NCBI GenBank assembly: GCA_016200545.1 | Contig: JACQEO010000051.1 | Coordinates: forward strand, 1 to 58,093 | Source: Deltaproteobacteria bacterium | GTDB lineage: Bacteria; Desulfobacterota; Binatia; UTPRO1 | Direction of reading: 5' to 3' | DNA: 58,093 nucleotides | Part shown: positions 26,840-36,295 of the stretch, in pieces | Numbering within the stretch: position 1 is the first letter of the stretch | Layout of the letters: each line of letters opens with the position of its first letter | The notes under the pieces: model-generated | Told to the model about the DNA's origin: nothing | The model's input: only the letters and a program-made list of their open reading frames with translations | Databases searched by the model: none | Made by a program: the position numbers and the translations under genes

Positions 26840-27888
26840 GTGATCTCCGCGACGGCCGCACGACGATTCGAGGACGAGGGCTATCTCGTCGTCCGCGGCC
26901 TGCTCGACGCGCGACGCGACGTCCATCCGCTGCGGGATGCGTACGCGGCGCTCGTCGACGCGCTCGCGACGATCTACGAGGCGGAACTCGGCCGACTTCC
27001 CGCGGCACGCGGAACGCCGCCTCGGAAGGAGAGCGTCTCGCGACGCTCCTCGGGTTGAGCGGAGGCGATGCGCTCCATCATCTCGCTCCCGTGCTGAGCG
27101 TCTTCTCGCCACGGTTTCGCTGGCGACGAGATCTGCCGCCGGCACAACTCCCGGAGTGTTTCGGCTTGATGCGCAACGCGGCGCTGCTGGACACCCTCGA
27201 GGCACTCATCGGTCCGGAGATCCAGGCGTCCCCCATCTACCATTTCAACCTCAAGCTCGCGGCGCGACACCTCGCGCTCGCGGAATCGATCGCGAAGACG
27301 GCGGGACGCAGAAACCCGAGCATCGCGGCGACACACTACGGGTTCGAGGTCGGACAAACCCCGTGGCACATGGATGCGATCGCCGGCCTCCGCGACTCGC
27401 ACCAAAGCAAGATCGTGATCGCCTGGATCCCGCTCACTCCTGCGGACCCGGAGCGCGGCGCGCTGCGGCTGGTGCCGCGATCACACCGTCTCGGGGTGCG
27501 CTCGGGACCGTTCCCGGACGACCTCATCGAGCAGGCGAAGACAATCGAGGCGATGCCCGGCGACGTCGTGTTCATGCACAACACCCTGCTGCACAGCGCG
27601 AGCGAAAATCGCACGGCAGAAGAGGTCCGCTGGGCTTGCAACTTCCGCTACCTTCCCGTCGGCGAAGCAAACGGGCGGCCCTATCTGCCGGGTTTCGTCG
27701 CGCGCAGTCGTTCCGCTCCGGAAACCGAGCTGACGAATCCGCAGGTGTGGCTCGGCATGTGGACGTGCGCGCTCGAGAACCTGATGCAGGGCGAGTTGCC
27801 GGTGCCGAACGTCGCCACGACGACGCGAGCCCGCGCCGCAGCAATCACGCGCCGGTGGAGTGAGGCCGTGCCGGACGAGCGCGCATAG
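26840..27888 (+). pseudogene. Phytanoyl-CoA dioxygenase-family protein, frameshifted
   Basis: Fe(II)/2-oxoglutarate oxygenase family. The N-terminal part reads from GTG 26840: SATAARRFEDEGYLVVRGLL through LVDALATIYEAELGR. Homology then continues one frame away from about 27020 (ERLATLLGLSGGDALHHL) to 27888. The iron ligands are in the second part: His and Asp of TPWHMDAIAG and the distal His in MHNTLLHSA, with an Arg downstream. The break lies between about 26985 and 27035. It may be a sequencing indel, since both halves are well preserved. Neither half has a good independent start. Confidence 0.75.
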
Positions 27889-28003
27889 TTTCGACTACGC
27901 GATCACCCGACGCGTTCCCGCCCCCTGAGATTGGCGCGCCGGCTCGCCGTCGCGTCGAGGCGCTGGATCTCCTCCATACGTCGTCGTTGACGCGAGCCGT
28001 CGT

Positions 28004-28711
28004 TCACGCGGCCACTGCTGCGAGCCATTCCACCAGGGGCACGGCGCGCTTGGTGTGCATCACGAGCCAGTCGACGAGCGTACGCGAGACGAGGAGCCCG
28101 CGCGCCGGTTCGGGAAACGTGACGATCAGCCCCTTGCGCTTGAGGAGATGCGCACGCGGATGCTCGGCATCGAAGCCTCGCGGCACGCGCTGCAGCGTAT
28201 CGTGGGACCCAACGCCGAAGTCGGCGGCGGTGAGCTTCCGCAGCAGCCTCGCGAGCGTCCCGCCCTGACGCTCGTCGACGACGGCGGCGCGAAAGCGCAC
28301 GAGCTGTCCCGCATCCATCATGTATTGACCGGCGGCGACGAACATCTCGCGCGCGCCGACGTGCAGGTACAGCGCCGCGGGCGCGGACGGCCCCTGACCG
28401 GCGCCGTCGATCGCGACATAGCCGCCGATGTGCGTCTTGTAGGGCGCCTTGTCCTTGGAGAAGCGGACGTCGCGGTGGATGCGGAAGACCTTCGGCGGCG
28501 CGAGCGGCTCGTGCCGGAAGAGCGGCTCGATCCGTTCCCGGACCTCGGCGAGGAGTGCCCGCATCGGCGCGTGCCAGCCGCGATCGTACTCCTCGCGGTG
28601 GAGCATGAACCACTCGCGCCGTTGGTTGCGCGCGAGCGCCCGGAAGAATCGTCCGTCGCGATCGGCGAAGCCTTCGAATCGGGTCGGTAGGTCGCCCGCG
28701 CTCTTCGCCAT
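28004..28711 (-). CDS. DUF2461 (TIGR02453) family protein
   Basis: Protein of 235 residues. Family text is clear: FFRALARNQRREWFMLHREEYD, then FRIHRDVRFSKDKAPYKTHIG, then GPSAPAALYLHVG. The function is unknown; the family is widespread in bacteria and fungi. ATG 28711 begins just before the conserved start. It follows the small membrane protein gene at 28722 with a ten-base gap, so the two are likely co-transcribed. Confidence 0.9.
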   Translation of the reverse strand: MAKSAGDLPTRFEGFADRDGRFFRALARNQRREWFMLHREEYDRGWHAPMRALLAEVRERIEPLFRHEPLAPPKVFRIHRDVRFSKDKAPYKTHIGGYVAIDGAGQGPSAPAALYLHVGAREMFVAAGQYMMDAGQLVRFRAAVVDERQGGTLARLLRKLTAADFGVGSHDTLQRVPRGFDAEHPRAHLLKRKGLIVTFPEPARGLLVSRTLVDWLVMHTKRAVPLVEWLAAVAA

Positions 28712-28721
28712 GCGGCCGCCC

Positions 28722-29135
28722 TTACGTCGAAGAGCGGGCGGACGCAATCGCGCGCGGCGTGAAGAGCCACTTCGCGAACAGTAGCCCGAATACGAGGTCT
28801 CCCGAGCCCGCCAGCGGGGCACGGAACGGCAGCGCGCCGGCGGCCCAGAACCATACGAGCAACCCAAAGAAAGAGAGCTTGCCGACGGCCGCGATTGCGA
28901 TGAAGAGACGATCGGCACGACCCGTCGCCGCCGTCCACAGATAGCCGAGCCCGAAGAGCAGCACGAACATGCTGACCGTCGCGAGGTAGAGCGGGTGCTC
29001 ACCCTCGGGCATTCCGGCGACCGCCCGTAGCGCGCGTGCAGTCGGAAGAAATCCGACGGCAGCCATGAGGTTCATTGCGGCCGTGGCGAACAAGGCGCCG
29101 CGCATCCAGGTCGGTAGTGTCATCGCTGCGATCAT
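28722..29135 (-). CDS. Small four-helix membrane protein
   Basis: Protein of 137 residues with about four predicted membrane segments (GALFATAAMNLMAAVGFL, LATVSMFVLLFGLGYLWTA, LFIAIAAVGKLSFFGLLVWF, GDLVFGLLFAKWLF). It has no catalytic motif I can see, and I do not recognise the family with certainty. It is divergent from the SDR gene and upstream of the DUF2461 gene. Confidence 0.75.
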   Translation of the reverse strand: MIAAMTLPTWMRGALFATAAMNLMAAVGFLPTARALRAVAGMPEGEHPLYLATVSMFVLLFGLGYLWTAATGRADRLFIAIAAVGKLSFFGLLVWFWAAGALPFRAPLAGSGDLVFGLLFAKWLFTPRAIASARSST

Positions 29136-29223
29136 GCCGGAACGACCCTACTCATTTCGCGCCGCTAAAACACTACCTCGCGGGTAATGGCTTTCGCGTG
29201 CGTCCTGTTGCAGGCTGCGGGAC

Positions 29224-30039
29224 ATGAAAGACCGAACGATCATCGTCACCGGCGCCTCCGACGGCATCGGACGGGCGCTCGCCCTCGCGCTCGCGCGACG
29301 CGGGGCGAAGCTCGCGCTCGCCGCGCGCAACGCCACGAACCTCGCCGAGGTCGCCGCGCGCTGCAACCGGGCCGGTGGACAAGCAGTCGCGATCCCCACC
29401 GACGTCTCGCAGCCGGAGGCCTGCCGCGCGCTCGTCGAGCGCACCGTGGAGCACTTCGGCAGCATCGACGTCCTCGTCAACAACGCCGGCATATCCGCGC
29501 GCGCTCGCGTCGATCAGATCACCGATCTCTCCGTCTTCGAGCACATCATGCGGACGAACTATCTCAGCGCCGTCTACTGCACCCGCTACGCGCTACCGGC
29601 CCTCGTGGCGCGTCGCGGGCTCGTCGTCGCGGTCTCGTCGCTGCAAGGCAAGACCGGCTTCCCATCGTGGGCCGCCTACTCCGCGAGCAAGCACGCGATG
29701 CAGGGATTCTTCGACTCGCTCCGCATCGAGCTCCGCGGCAGCGGCGTCGACGTGCTGGTCGTCTGCCCCGGCCCGGTCGCCACCGACATTCACACGCGGC
29801 GAATCGGGCGCGACGACGGCGCGCACAGCGCGCCGTTCCGCCCGCCCGCGGGCACCATGTCCGCCGACGAGTGCGCCCGCCAGATCGTTCGTGCCATGGA
29901 GCGCCGGCGCCGCGAGCTGCTCATGACGGCGATGGGCAAGGTGGGCCCGTGGCTGAAGCTCCTGGCCCCGTCGCTCGTCGATCGCTTCGTGGCCGACGCG
30001 ATCGCCCGTTTCGACCGCGCAGGTCGAGCGCAGTCATGA
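29224..30039 (+). CDS. Short-chain dehydrogenase/reductase
   Basis: Classical SDR of 271 residues. The nucleotide motif is [11 protein letters not shown], with NNAG in LVNNAGIS and catalytic Ser, Tyr and Lys in [21 protein letters not shown]. The tail continues after a [14 protein letters not shown] segment, similar to DHRS7-like SDRs. The substrate is unknown. The 3' end overlaps the convergent sigma-factor gene by six bases. Confidence 0.9.
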   Translation: MKDRTIIVTGASDGIGRALALALARRGAKLALAARNATNLAEVAARCNRAGGQAVAIPTDVSQPEACRALVERTVEHFGSIDVLVNNAGISARARVDQITDLSVFEHIMRTNYLSAVYCTRYALPALVARRGLVVAVSSLQGKTGFPSWAAYSASKHAMQGFFDSLRIELRGSGVDVLVVCPGPVATDIHTRRIGRDDGAHSAPFRPPAGTMSADECARQIVRAMERRRRELLMTAMGKVGPWLKLLAPSLVDRFVADAIARFDRAGRAQS

Positions 30040-31263
30040 GGGCGCTCGCTCCACCTCGCCGAGCCTCCGTGTAAGGAACCGCCGCTCCGCCTCGTTGGTC
30101 GCGAGCGCCATCGCGCGCCGGTAGCTCGCCGCCGCTTCCTCCCGGCGACCGAGCCGGCGCAGCAGGTCGGCGCGCGCCGCGTGCAGGAGGTGATAGCTCG
30201 CCAGGTGCGGCGCGATCGCGGCGATCAGTCGCAGGCCGGCCTCGGGCCCCTCGACCATCGCCACCGCCACCGCGCGATTGAGCTCCACCACCGGTGACGG
30301 ATGCGCGTGCGCGAGCAGAGCGTAGAGGGCGGCGATCTGCGCCCAATCGGTCTCCACGGGACGCGCCGCGCGCGCGTGTAGCGCGGCGATCGCCGCCTGC
30401 AGAGCGTAGGGACCTGGCGGGCCCGTGCGGAGCACGGCCTCGACGAGCGCCAGGCCTTCCACGATCTGCGCCCGGTCCCAGCGGGTACGGTCCTGGTCTT
30501 CGAGCAGGACGAGATCTCCGGCGGCGTCGACGCGCGCGTCGCGGCGCGCATCGTGCAGCAGCATCAGGGCGAGGAGCGCTTTCAGCTCCGGTCGCGGCAG
30601 CAGGCGATCGAGCAGCCGCGCCAGGCGGACGGCCTCGGCGCAGAGCTCGCGGCGCACGAGCGCGTCGCCCTGCGTCGCCGCGTAGCCCTCGTTGAACACC
30701 AGATAGACGACGGCCGTCACCGCCTCCAGCCGTTCGGGCAGCAGCGCATCGGCGGGCACCTGATAAGCAATGCCGGCGTCACGGATCTTGTGCTTGGCGC
30801 GCACCAGGCGCTGCGCCATCGTCGCCGGCGGCACCAGGAAGGCGCGTGCGATCTCCTCAGTGGCGAGACCGCAGAGTGTGCGTAGGGTGAGCGCTACCTG
30901 TCCCTCCAACGCCAGCGCCGGGTGGCAGCAGGTGAAGATCAGCCGCAGTCGATCGTCGTCGGCCAGCGTGCTCTCCTCGCTGGCGGCCGGCTCCGCGTCT
31001 TCCAGGACGACCAGCCGCTCCAGCTCCCGGCGCTTTTCCTCGAACCGCGTGCGACGGCGCAGCCGGTCGATCGCCTTGTGGCGTGCGGTCTGCACGAGCC
31101 ACGCACACGGGTTCCGCGGCGTGCCGTCCGCCGGCCACTGCTCGAGCGCCGCGGCGAACGCCTCCTGCAGCACCTCCTCGGCGAGATCGAAATCGCCGAG
31201 GACGCGGATCAGCGTCGCCAGGATTCGCCCCGACTCCTCGCGGTAGAGTCTCGCGATGTCCAT
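30034..31263 (-). CDS. ECF42-type RNA polymerase sigma factor
   Basis: Sigma factor of 409 residues. Region 2 covers about 1-80 ([20 protein letters not shown]), region 4 about 110-170 ([20 protein letters not shown]). A long C-terminal helical domain (about 180-405) contains TPR-like units such as [23 protein letters not shown]42 sigma factors have this extension in place of an anti-sigma partner and are genetically linked to DGPF/YCII proteins. Exactly such a gene lies directly downstream at 31309 on the same strand, but transcribed ahead of it. Confidence 0.9.
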   Translation of the reverse strand: MDIARLYREESGRILATLIRVLGDFDLAEEVLQEAFAAALEQWPADGTPRNPCAWLVQTARHKAIDRLRRRTRFEEKRRELERLVVLEDAEPAASEESTLADDDRLRLIFTCCHPALALEGQVALTLRTLCGLATEEIARAFLVPPATMAQRLVRAKHKIRDAGIAYQVPADALLPERLEAVTAVVYLVFNEGYAATQGDALVRRELCAEAVRLARLLDRLLPRPELKALLALMLLHDARRDARVDAAGDLVLLEDQDRTRWDRAQIVEGLALVEAVLRTGPPGPYALQAAIAALHARAARPVETDWAQIAALYALLAHAHPSPVVELNRAVAVAMVEGPEAGLRLIAAIAPHLASYHLLHAARADLLRRLGRREEAAASYRRAMALATNEAERRFLTRRLGEVERAPS

Positions 31264-31308
31264 CGGTCGCCCGCCGAGTGTATCCCGCCGGACGACCGAA
31301 GGCTCGCC

Positions 31309-31662
31309 CTACCCGTTCATCGCCATCACCGGGCGCACCTCGATCGAGCCCACCCGGGCCGACGGAATGCGCGCGGCGATCGCGATCGCCTCGTCGAGAT
31401 CCTTCGCCTCGACGAGGTAGTAGCCGCCGAGCTGCTCCTTGGTCTCGGCGAACGGCCCGTCCGTGGTGAGCCGCTTCCCGGCGCGCACACGCACTGTGGT
31501 CGCGGTCGGGGTCGGCCGCAGGGGCGCGCCGGCCACGAAATTCCCGCTCTTGCGGATGTCCTCGGTGAGCTTCATGTATTCCCCGAAGATCGCCCCACGC
31601 TCCTGCTCCGACATCTTTCCAAAGCTCGCTTCGCTCTCGTAGATCAGCAACATGTATTGCAT
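31309..31662 (-). CDS. YCII-related DGPF-domain protein
   Basis: Protein of 117 residues. The start MQYMLLIYESE and the signature TDGPFAETKEQLGGYYLVEA define the DGPF group, which regularly accompanies ECF42 sigma factors and is thought to be their regulated partner. It is transcribed toward the sigma gene, 45 bases before it. The upstream GST gene is on the same strand. Confidence 0.92.
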   Translation of the reverse strand: MQYMLLIYESEASFGKMSEQERGAIFGEYMKLTEDIRKSGNFVAGAPLRPTPTATTVRVRAGKRLTTDGPFAETKEQLGGYYLVEAKDLDEAIAIAARIPSARVGSIEVRPVMAMNG

Positions 31663-31736
31663 CGCGTCCTCCTCGGCTGTCGCCGTTTCTTGGTAGTCGA
31701 ACGGGCGCGCCTCGGATCGACATCGCGCACGAGCGC

Positions 31737-32408
31737 TCAGCGCACCATCTCGTACGGCCCGCCCTTCTCCAGAGCACGCTTGTACGCCGGCCGCGCGTGG
31801 ATGTGCTCGAGGAACGCCGTGAGCTTCGGCCGCGTCGGGCCGAGGCCGGCGCGCGCGGCGGCCGCCTCGAGCGGGAAGCTCATCTGGACGTCGGCGGCGG
31901 TGAAGTCGTTGCTCGCGAACCAGGTGCTCTTGCCGAGTTCCCCCTCGATGTAGTCGAGGTGCAAGTTGATCTGCGGCTCGATGAACGAGCCCTTGGCGCG
32001 GCCCGCGATCGTCTTCGCGACCGGGCGGACGAAGAACGGCATCGGCGCACTCTCCACCCGGTCGAAGACGAGCTTGAGGAGAAGCGGCGGCATCAACGAG
32101 CCCTCGGCGTAGTGCAGCCAGTAGGTGTAACGCAGGTGCTCGGGCGTACCGGCCGTCGGCACGAGGCGGCCGTCGCCGTAGCGCCGCGCTAAGTATTCGA
32201 TGATGGCGCCGGACTCGGCGAGCGTGAGCGCACCGTCGGTGATCACCGGCGACTTGCCGAGCGGATGCACCGCGCGCAGCGCCGGCGGCGCCAGCATGGT
32301 CTGCGCGTTGCGCTCGTAGCGCTTCACCTCGTAGGCGACCCCGAGCTCCTCGAGCAGCCACAGCACGCGCTGCGAACGGGAGTTGTTGAGGTGGTGGACG
32401 ATGACCAT
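31737..32408 (-). CDS. Glutathione S-transferase family protein
   Basis: GST of 223 residues. The N-terminal thioredoxin fold has HHLNNSRSQRVLWLLEELG, the cis-Pro segment KSPVITDGALTLAESGAIIEY, and the helical C-terminal domain contains FTAADVQMSFPLEA. In this subgroup Ser/Asn near residues 8-10 serves for thiol activation. It is followed by the DGPF and sigma genes on the same strand. Confidence 0.9.
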   Translation of the reverse strand: MVIVHHLNNSRSQRVLWLLEELGVAYEVKRYERNAQTMLAPPALRAVHPLGKSPVITDGALTLAESGAIIEYLARRYGDGRLVPTAGTPEHLRYTYWLHYAEGSLMPPLLLKLVFDRVESAPMPFFVRPVAKTIAGRAKGSFIEPQINLHLDYIEGELGKSTWFASNDFTAADVQMSFPLEAAAARAGLGPTRPKLTAFLEHIHARPAYKRALEKGGPYEMVR

Positions 32409-32425
32409 GAGATCGTTCTCCCTAT

Positions 32426-32848
32426 CTACAACTTGAGGGCGAAGTGATGCGCCGAGATGATCATACGGTTGGACAGGTAGAACCGGTGCGCATCGAAGCG
32501 CTGAACGCCGGAATCGAGCTCGAGGAACGCACAGCCTTGCTCCTTGGCGTGCTCGACGAGCCAGCCAAGGAGGGCCTTGCCGTACCCCTTGGAACGGCAC
32601 GTCGGCGCCGTGACCAAGTCATCGACGTAGAGAATGCGGCCTCCAAACAGGTTGTCGAGCACGCGGTAGCCGGCAACCGCGCGTACCGTATCCTCGTCTC
32701 CGAGATACGCGAGGTGGTACCCGCCCGCCTCCTGCTGCCGCACACGATCGAGGAAGTTCGCGGCGACGAGATGGGTACGGAGCTCGCGCATCACGGCGAA
32801 GCACGCCGCGATCTCGGCGTCGGTTCGTGCGATCCGAATGGCGCTCAT
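32426..32848 (-). CDS. GNAT-family acetyltransferase
   Basis: Protein of 140 residues with a single GNAT domain: ILYVDDLVTAPTCRSKGYGKALLGWL is the beta4 and acetyl-CoA loop (R-x-x-G-x-G/A form), and HRFYLSNRMIISAHHF is the C-terminal strand. The substrate is unknown. ATG 32848 follows the DoxX gene stop by 17 bases, so it is likely in one transcript with it and the GST. Confidence 0.88.
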   Translation of the reverse strand: MSAIRIARTDAEIAACFAVMRELRTHLVAANFLDRVRQQEAGGYHLAYLGDEDTVRAVAGYRVLDNLFGGRILYVDDLVTAPTCRSKGYGKALLGWLVEHAKEQGCAFLELDSGVQRFDAHRFYLSNRMIISAHHFALKL

Positions 32849-32865
32849 GGCGTCGCGACGCTCGA

Positions 32866-33288
32866 TCAGGAACGCGGCGCTCGTTTCACACCGAGCTGCG
32901 TGATCAGCAACGCCGCCCCCGTCATCGTGACGCCCTTCAAAAAGAACGACGTCTGGATCTGCTGCATCTCTGCGCTTTGCGCGGTCACCATCCCGACGCC
33001 GTGCACCGTCATCGTCACCGGAACGAGGAAGACGGCGATCAGCCAGCCCCCGAGACGCGGATACTTGTTGGTGACGATCAGCGTCGCACCGATCAGCTCC
33101 ACCACGGCTGCGATCACGACCCAGAAGGCGCGAAACGGGATCGCGGCGGGCATCAATGCTACGTAGTGCGCGAGGTCGGTAAAGTGCGTGATGCCCGACA
33201 AGAAGAAGATCAGCGTGAACATCACCCGTCCCGCGACGCCGATCGCCGGATGTAGGACGAGGACGTCGGTTTCTGCCGTCGATTCCAT
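32866..33288 (-). CDS. DoxX-family membrane protein
   Basis: Membrane protein of 140 residues with four helices: GRVMFTLIFFLSGITHFTDL is the DoxX start, then FWVVIAAVVELIGATLIVT, LGGWLIAVFLVPVTMTVHG and a last helix. ATG 33288 was chosen for GGAGG seven bases upstream; the upstream codons look unrelated. The role of DoxX proteins is not settled (redox or membrane stress in some). Confidence 0.85.
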   Translation of the reverse strand: MESTAETDVLVLHPAIGVAGRVMFTLIFFLSGITHFTDLAHYVALMPAAIPFRAFWVVIAAVVELIGATLIVTNKYPRLGGWLIAVFLVPVTMTVHGVGMVTAQSAEMQQIQTSFFLKGVTMTGAALLITQLGVKRAPRS

Positions 33289-33381
33289 CGAGACCTCCGT
33301 GTCGGTGACACAAGAAGCGCGCGAGCGTCGCCGGCGGAATTTCGCTGAACCGGCCGTCCCACGCAAGCCCGGAGCGTTTCC

Positions 33382-34044
33382 TCAACCGCCAGCCTCGACG
33401 ATGTAACCCCAGAGGTCGAGGTGGCGGAACGCGGGCGGAAAGCTTCGGAACGCGACGGTCGAGAATCCCGCGCGACGGAGCGCGTCTTCGATCTCCGGCG
33501 CCCGGTAGAGATTCGCCTGCCACCATCGCCCGATGAGCGGACGCGTCAGCCAGTTTCGTCGGGTCATGAGGAGCACGAAGGCACCGTCGCGATTCAGACG
33601 GGCACGAAGGCCGCGCAGCGCAGAGACGAGGCGATCCCTCGGAAGGTATTCCAGCATGGAGGCGGAGACGATCAGGTCGTAGTCGCTCCAGGAGCCTGGA
33701 AGCGCGTCGAGGTCGAGGACGTCCGCCTGCGTGACGTCGACGCCCTCGATTCCGCGAGCACGAAGCGACCGTCGGAATCGCTCGAGCATCGCCGGGGTGA
33801 GGTCGAATGCCTGTAACGACGCGGGGGGCAGGCGCCGGCGCACGAGAGCGTCTCGCAATGCGAGCGTGACGATCCCGGTTCCACACCCCGCGTCGAGAAC
33901 GCGGAGATCGGAACGGAGGAGCGGCGACCCCAGGAAGAAGGCGCGAATCCCTTGCGGGTACAGCACGAAGCGAACGAAGCGAACATAGGCTCGGTTCTTC
34001 TGCGTGAAGAGCCGAACCGCATCGGATGTCCGGTCGCCCCGCAC
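33382..34044 (-). CDS. Class I SAM-dependent methyltransferase
   Basis: Protein of 220 residues. Motif I is RVLDAGCGTGIVTLAL, motif II region LQAFDLTPAMLERF with the acidic SAM ribose ligand, then QADVLDLDALPG and DLIVSASMLEYLPRDR. Several family members act on small molecules or lipids; the substrate is unknown. It belongs to a minus-strand series with the hydrolase at 34075. Confidence 0.88.
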   Translation of the reverse strand: MRGDRTSDAVRLFTQKNRAYVRFVRFVLYPQGIRAFFLGSPLLRSDLRVLDAGCGTGIVTLALRDALVRRRLPPASLQAFDLTPAMLERFRRSLRARGIEGVDVTQADVLDLDALPGSWSDYDLIVSASMLEYLPRDRLVSALRGLRARLNRDGAFVLLMTRRNWLTRPLIGRWWQANLYRAPEIEDALRRAGFSTVAFRSFPPAFRHLDLWGYIVEAGG

Positions 34045-34074
34045 GAGATCGAGGTGGAACGCCGCCGCCCCGCG

Positions 34075-34809
34075 CTAGGCTTCGCCTTCGACCGCCGCCC
34101 ACAAGCGCTCGAGCTCGGCAGCGACCGCGTCGGCCTTCTGGAGCTGCCACCAATGGCCGCATCCAGGAAACGTGACGAGCCGTGCGCCGGTGTGCGCGGC
34201 GAGTCGCGCGCCGAAGTCCGCCGACGCGTACGGATCGTCTATGCCCCAGAGAACCAGTCCCGGCGCCGCGACGCGACGCAGGTCACTCTCCCACTCGGCG
34301 CCGACGTGCACCCCGGAGCGGTACAGCTGCAGGATGCAGTGCTTCATGGTGGCGTCGACGCGGTTCGCGGCGTACGCCGCGTACGCCTCCGGAACGCCGG
34401 CGGCGGTGAGACCCATGCGCATCAGCTCCGGCGTCGTCTGCTCCATCAGCGCCTCCCCGACCGTCGGGGTCTGCCACAGACGCGCCGTCGGGTGCCATTC
34501 GTACTCGGGATCGATGGGCGCGGCTCCCGCCGCCCACGTGCGGACGATCTCCGGCCGCAGCGACGCACCGCGAACGATGAGCAGACAGCCCCAATCGTGG
34601 CCGACGAGATCGATCGGCTTCGGTAGCTTCTCGAGCTCGTCGAGGAGCCAGTCGACGTAGGCTTCCTTCGTGGCGGTGAACCCGTCGGGCACCGGACACC
34701 CGAAGCCCGGCAGCGACACCCGCACCACGTCCTCCCGCGTGAGCCGCGACACGACGGCGTCCCAAACGCGTGCGGTATCCGGAACGCCGTGCACGAAGAC
34801 GACGGGCAT
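34075..34809 (-). CDS. Alpha/beta hydrolase, dehalogenase/epoxide hydrolase-like
   Basis: Protein of 244 residues. The oxyanion segment is FVHGVPDTARVW, and the nucleophile is Asp in LVGHDWGC, as in haloalkane dehalogenases and epoxide hydrolases. The catalytic His is in PGCGHWWQLQKAD near the C-terminus, and the second acid lies near GIDDPYA. ATG 34809 gives the usual family start. DUF1499 follows upstream by 20 bases on the same strand. Confidence 0.88.
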   Translation of the reverse strand: MPVVFVHGVPDTARVWDAVVSRLTREDVVRVSLPGFGCPVPDGFTATKEAYVDWLLDELEKLPKPIDLVGHDWGCLLIVRGASLRPEIVRTWAAGAAPIDPEYEWHPTARLWQTPTVGEALMEQTTPELMRMGLTAAGVPEAYAAYAANRVDATMKHCILQLYRSGVHVGAEWESDLRRVAAPGLVLWGIDDPYASADFGARLAAHTGARLVTFPGCGHWWQLQKADAVAAELERLWAAVEGEA

Positions 34810-34829
34810 GCTCGACCTCCTCGCGTCTC

Positions 34830-35273
34830 TCAGGTCGGATTCGGCGCGGCGCCGAGCCGGCTCGCGAGATCGGCTTGAAAGCGACGGATCCGTCGCGTGT
34901 TGGTCCCGAGGTCTCCTTTGCCAATGCGCGAATGGGAGCGGACGTTTACCAGCGCCCCCTCGCCATCGTGGTTCACGGTGATCGCGACGTCGTCTTTGAA
35001 GCGGAAGACTCTCGTGGTCGCGACCGCCGCGATCGCACCACGGTCGCGGTCCGTTCCGGTCACGTCCCATCCCTGCGCCTGGGCCGTCGCCAGCGCGGCG
35101 TCGAAGACGCGATCATACGCCTGCGCGAAACGCTGCGGTTGGAGGTCGGCATACTGCGGCGTCTCCCCCGTCTTCACGTCGTTGATCGTCGGCCAGACGA
35201 ACGCCGCGAGCACTCTCGCGACGACGAGCGCCGCCACGAGCAGACCGATTCGGCGCAGGACCGTTCTCACCAT
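34830..35273 (-). CDS. DUF1499 family protein
   Basis: Protein of 147 residues with an N-terminal hydrophobic segment (IGLLVAALVVARVLAAFVW, membrane anchor or signal). The conserved part reads RVFDAALATAQAQGWDV, then IAAVATTRVFRFKDDVAI, VNVRSHSRIGKGDLGTN and a C-terminal helix. The family has no established function. Confidence 0.85.
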   Translation of the reverse strand: MVRTVLRRIGLLVAALVVARVLAAFVWPTINDVKTGETPQYADLQPQRFAQAYDRVFDAALATAQAQGWDVTGTDRDRGAIAAVATTRVFRFKDDVAITVNHDGEGALVNVRSHSRIGKGDLGTNTRRIRRFQADLASRLGAAPNPT

Positions 35274-35323
35274 CCCTCTCCTCTAACCCCATCCCGCCAC
35301 CTCACGGAAGGGCCGCGCCGCGT

Positions 35324-36121
35324 CTACAGCAGAAATTCCCGCAGCGCGCGCAGCGTCTCCGCGGGCCGCTCCGCGAAGAAGAGGTGGCCTGCCCCCTCGA
35401 TCACGACGAGTCGTGCATGCGGAATTCGCTCCGCGAGGACACGGCTGTTCGCGGTGGGAACGATGGCGTCGTCGGCGCCGGTGATCACCAGCGTCGGAAT
35501 GGTGAGCGCCGGCAGCAGGTCGTAGGTGTCGTAGCCGAGGGCCGCCTCGAGCTGGCGCCGGTAGGCGTAGAACGGTTCGACGTCGGCGGACTTCTTGCGC
35601 ACGAACGCGGCGTACCGCTCCGGTTCGCGCGCAGCGAAGTCGGGAGCGAAGGCGTAGCGGGCAAGCGCTCGCATCCGCTTGGCCCAATCCTCGGTCGGCG
35701 ATTGGAACGCCCTGCCGACCTCGCGGGAGGGTCGCGTGGACGATTTCGTCCCGGCGTGCGTGCCGACGAGAACCAAGCGGGACACGAGCTGCGGAAAGTC
35801 GAGCGCGAGGCGCTGCGCGACCATGCCGCCCATCGCGAAGCCCATGACGTGCGCGCGCCCGATCCCGAGAGCGCGGAGCAGACCCGCGGCGTCACTCGCG
35901 AGGAGCGGCATCGAATAGGGCTCGTCGGGCTTGTCAGACGCGCCGCTGCCGCGGTTGTCGTAGACGACGACGTCGAAGGCGGCAGCGAGACCGTCGACGA
36001 GGGGACGGTAGTCGGAAACGATCGTGGAGATCCCGGGAATGATGAGGACCGGGGCGCCGGCTCCTCGCCGCTCGTAATACAGACGGATCCCGCTCACCCG
36101 GACGACGCTCACGACACTCAC
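35324..36121 (-). CDS. Alpha/beta hydrolase with Ala at the nucleophile position
   Basis: Protein of 265 residues that matches the fold well: IIPGISTIVSDYRPLVDGLA, VVYDNRGSGASDKP, the helix after strand 5, ITGADDAIVPTANS (acid) and GAGHLFFAERPAET (His). The nucleophile elbow reads GFAMGGMVAQ, where GxSxG would require Ser. The codon is GCG at about 35839-35841 on the minus strand. It is either catalytically altered or inactive; the family often uses this site in esterases and pimeloyl-ester hydrolases. Confidence 0.85.
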   Translation of the reverse strand: MSVVSVVRVSGIRLYYERRGAGAPVLIIPGISTIVSDYRPLVDGLAAAFDVVVYDNRGSGASDKPDEPYSMPLLASDAAGLLRALGIGRAHVMGFAMGGMVAQRLALDFPQLVSRLVLVGTHAGTKSSTRPSREVGRAFQSPTEDWAKRMRALARYAFAPDFAAREPERYAAFVRKKSADVEPFYAYRRQLEAALGYDTYDLLPALTIPTLVITGADDAIVPTANSRVLAERIPHARLVVIEGAGHLFFAERPAETLRALREFLL

Positions 36122-36295
36122 CTCGATTGTAGGTCCGCGCTCGCACGACGATTAGCCGAACACTGTTACGTTAACGTCGGAGCGTACCACCGGCGCGGCG
36201 CCACCATCAAGAATCAGAGGTGCGCGTTCGCTGACGGAGGGGGGTCGCCTCCCGGCGGATCTCCTGGTAGTCGAGATGCAGGAGGTAGTCCTGCA

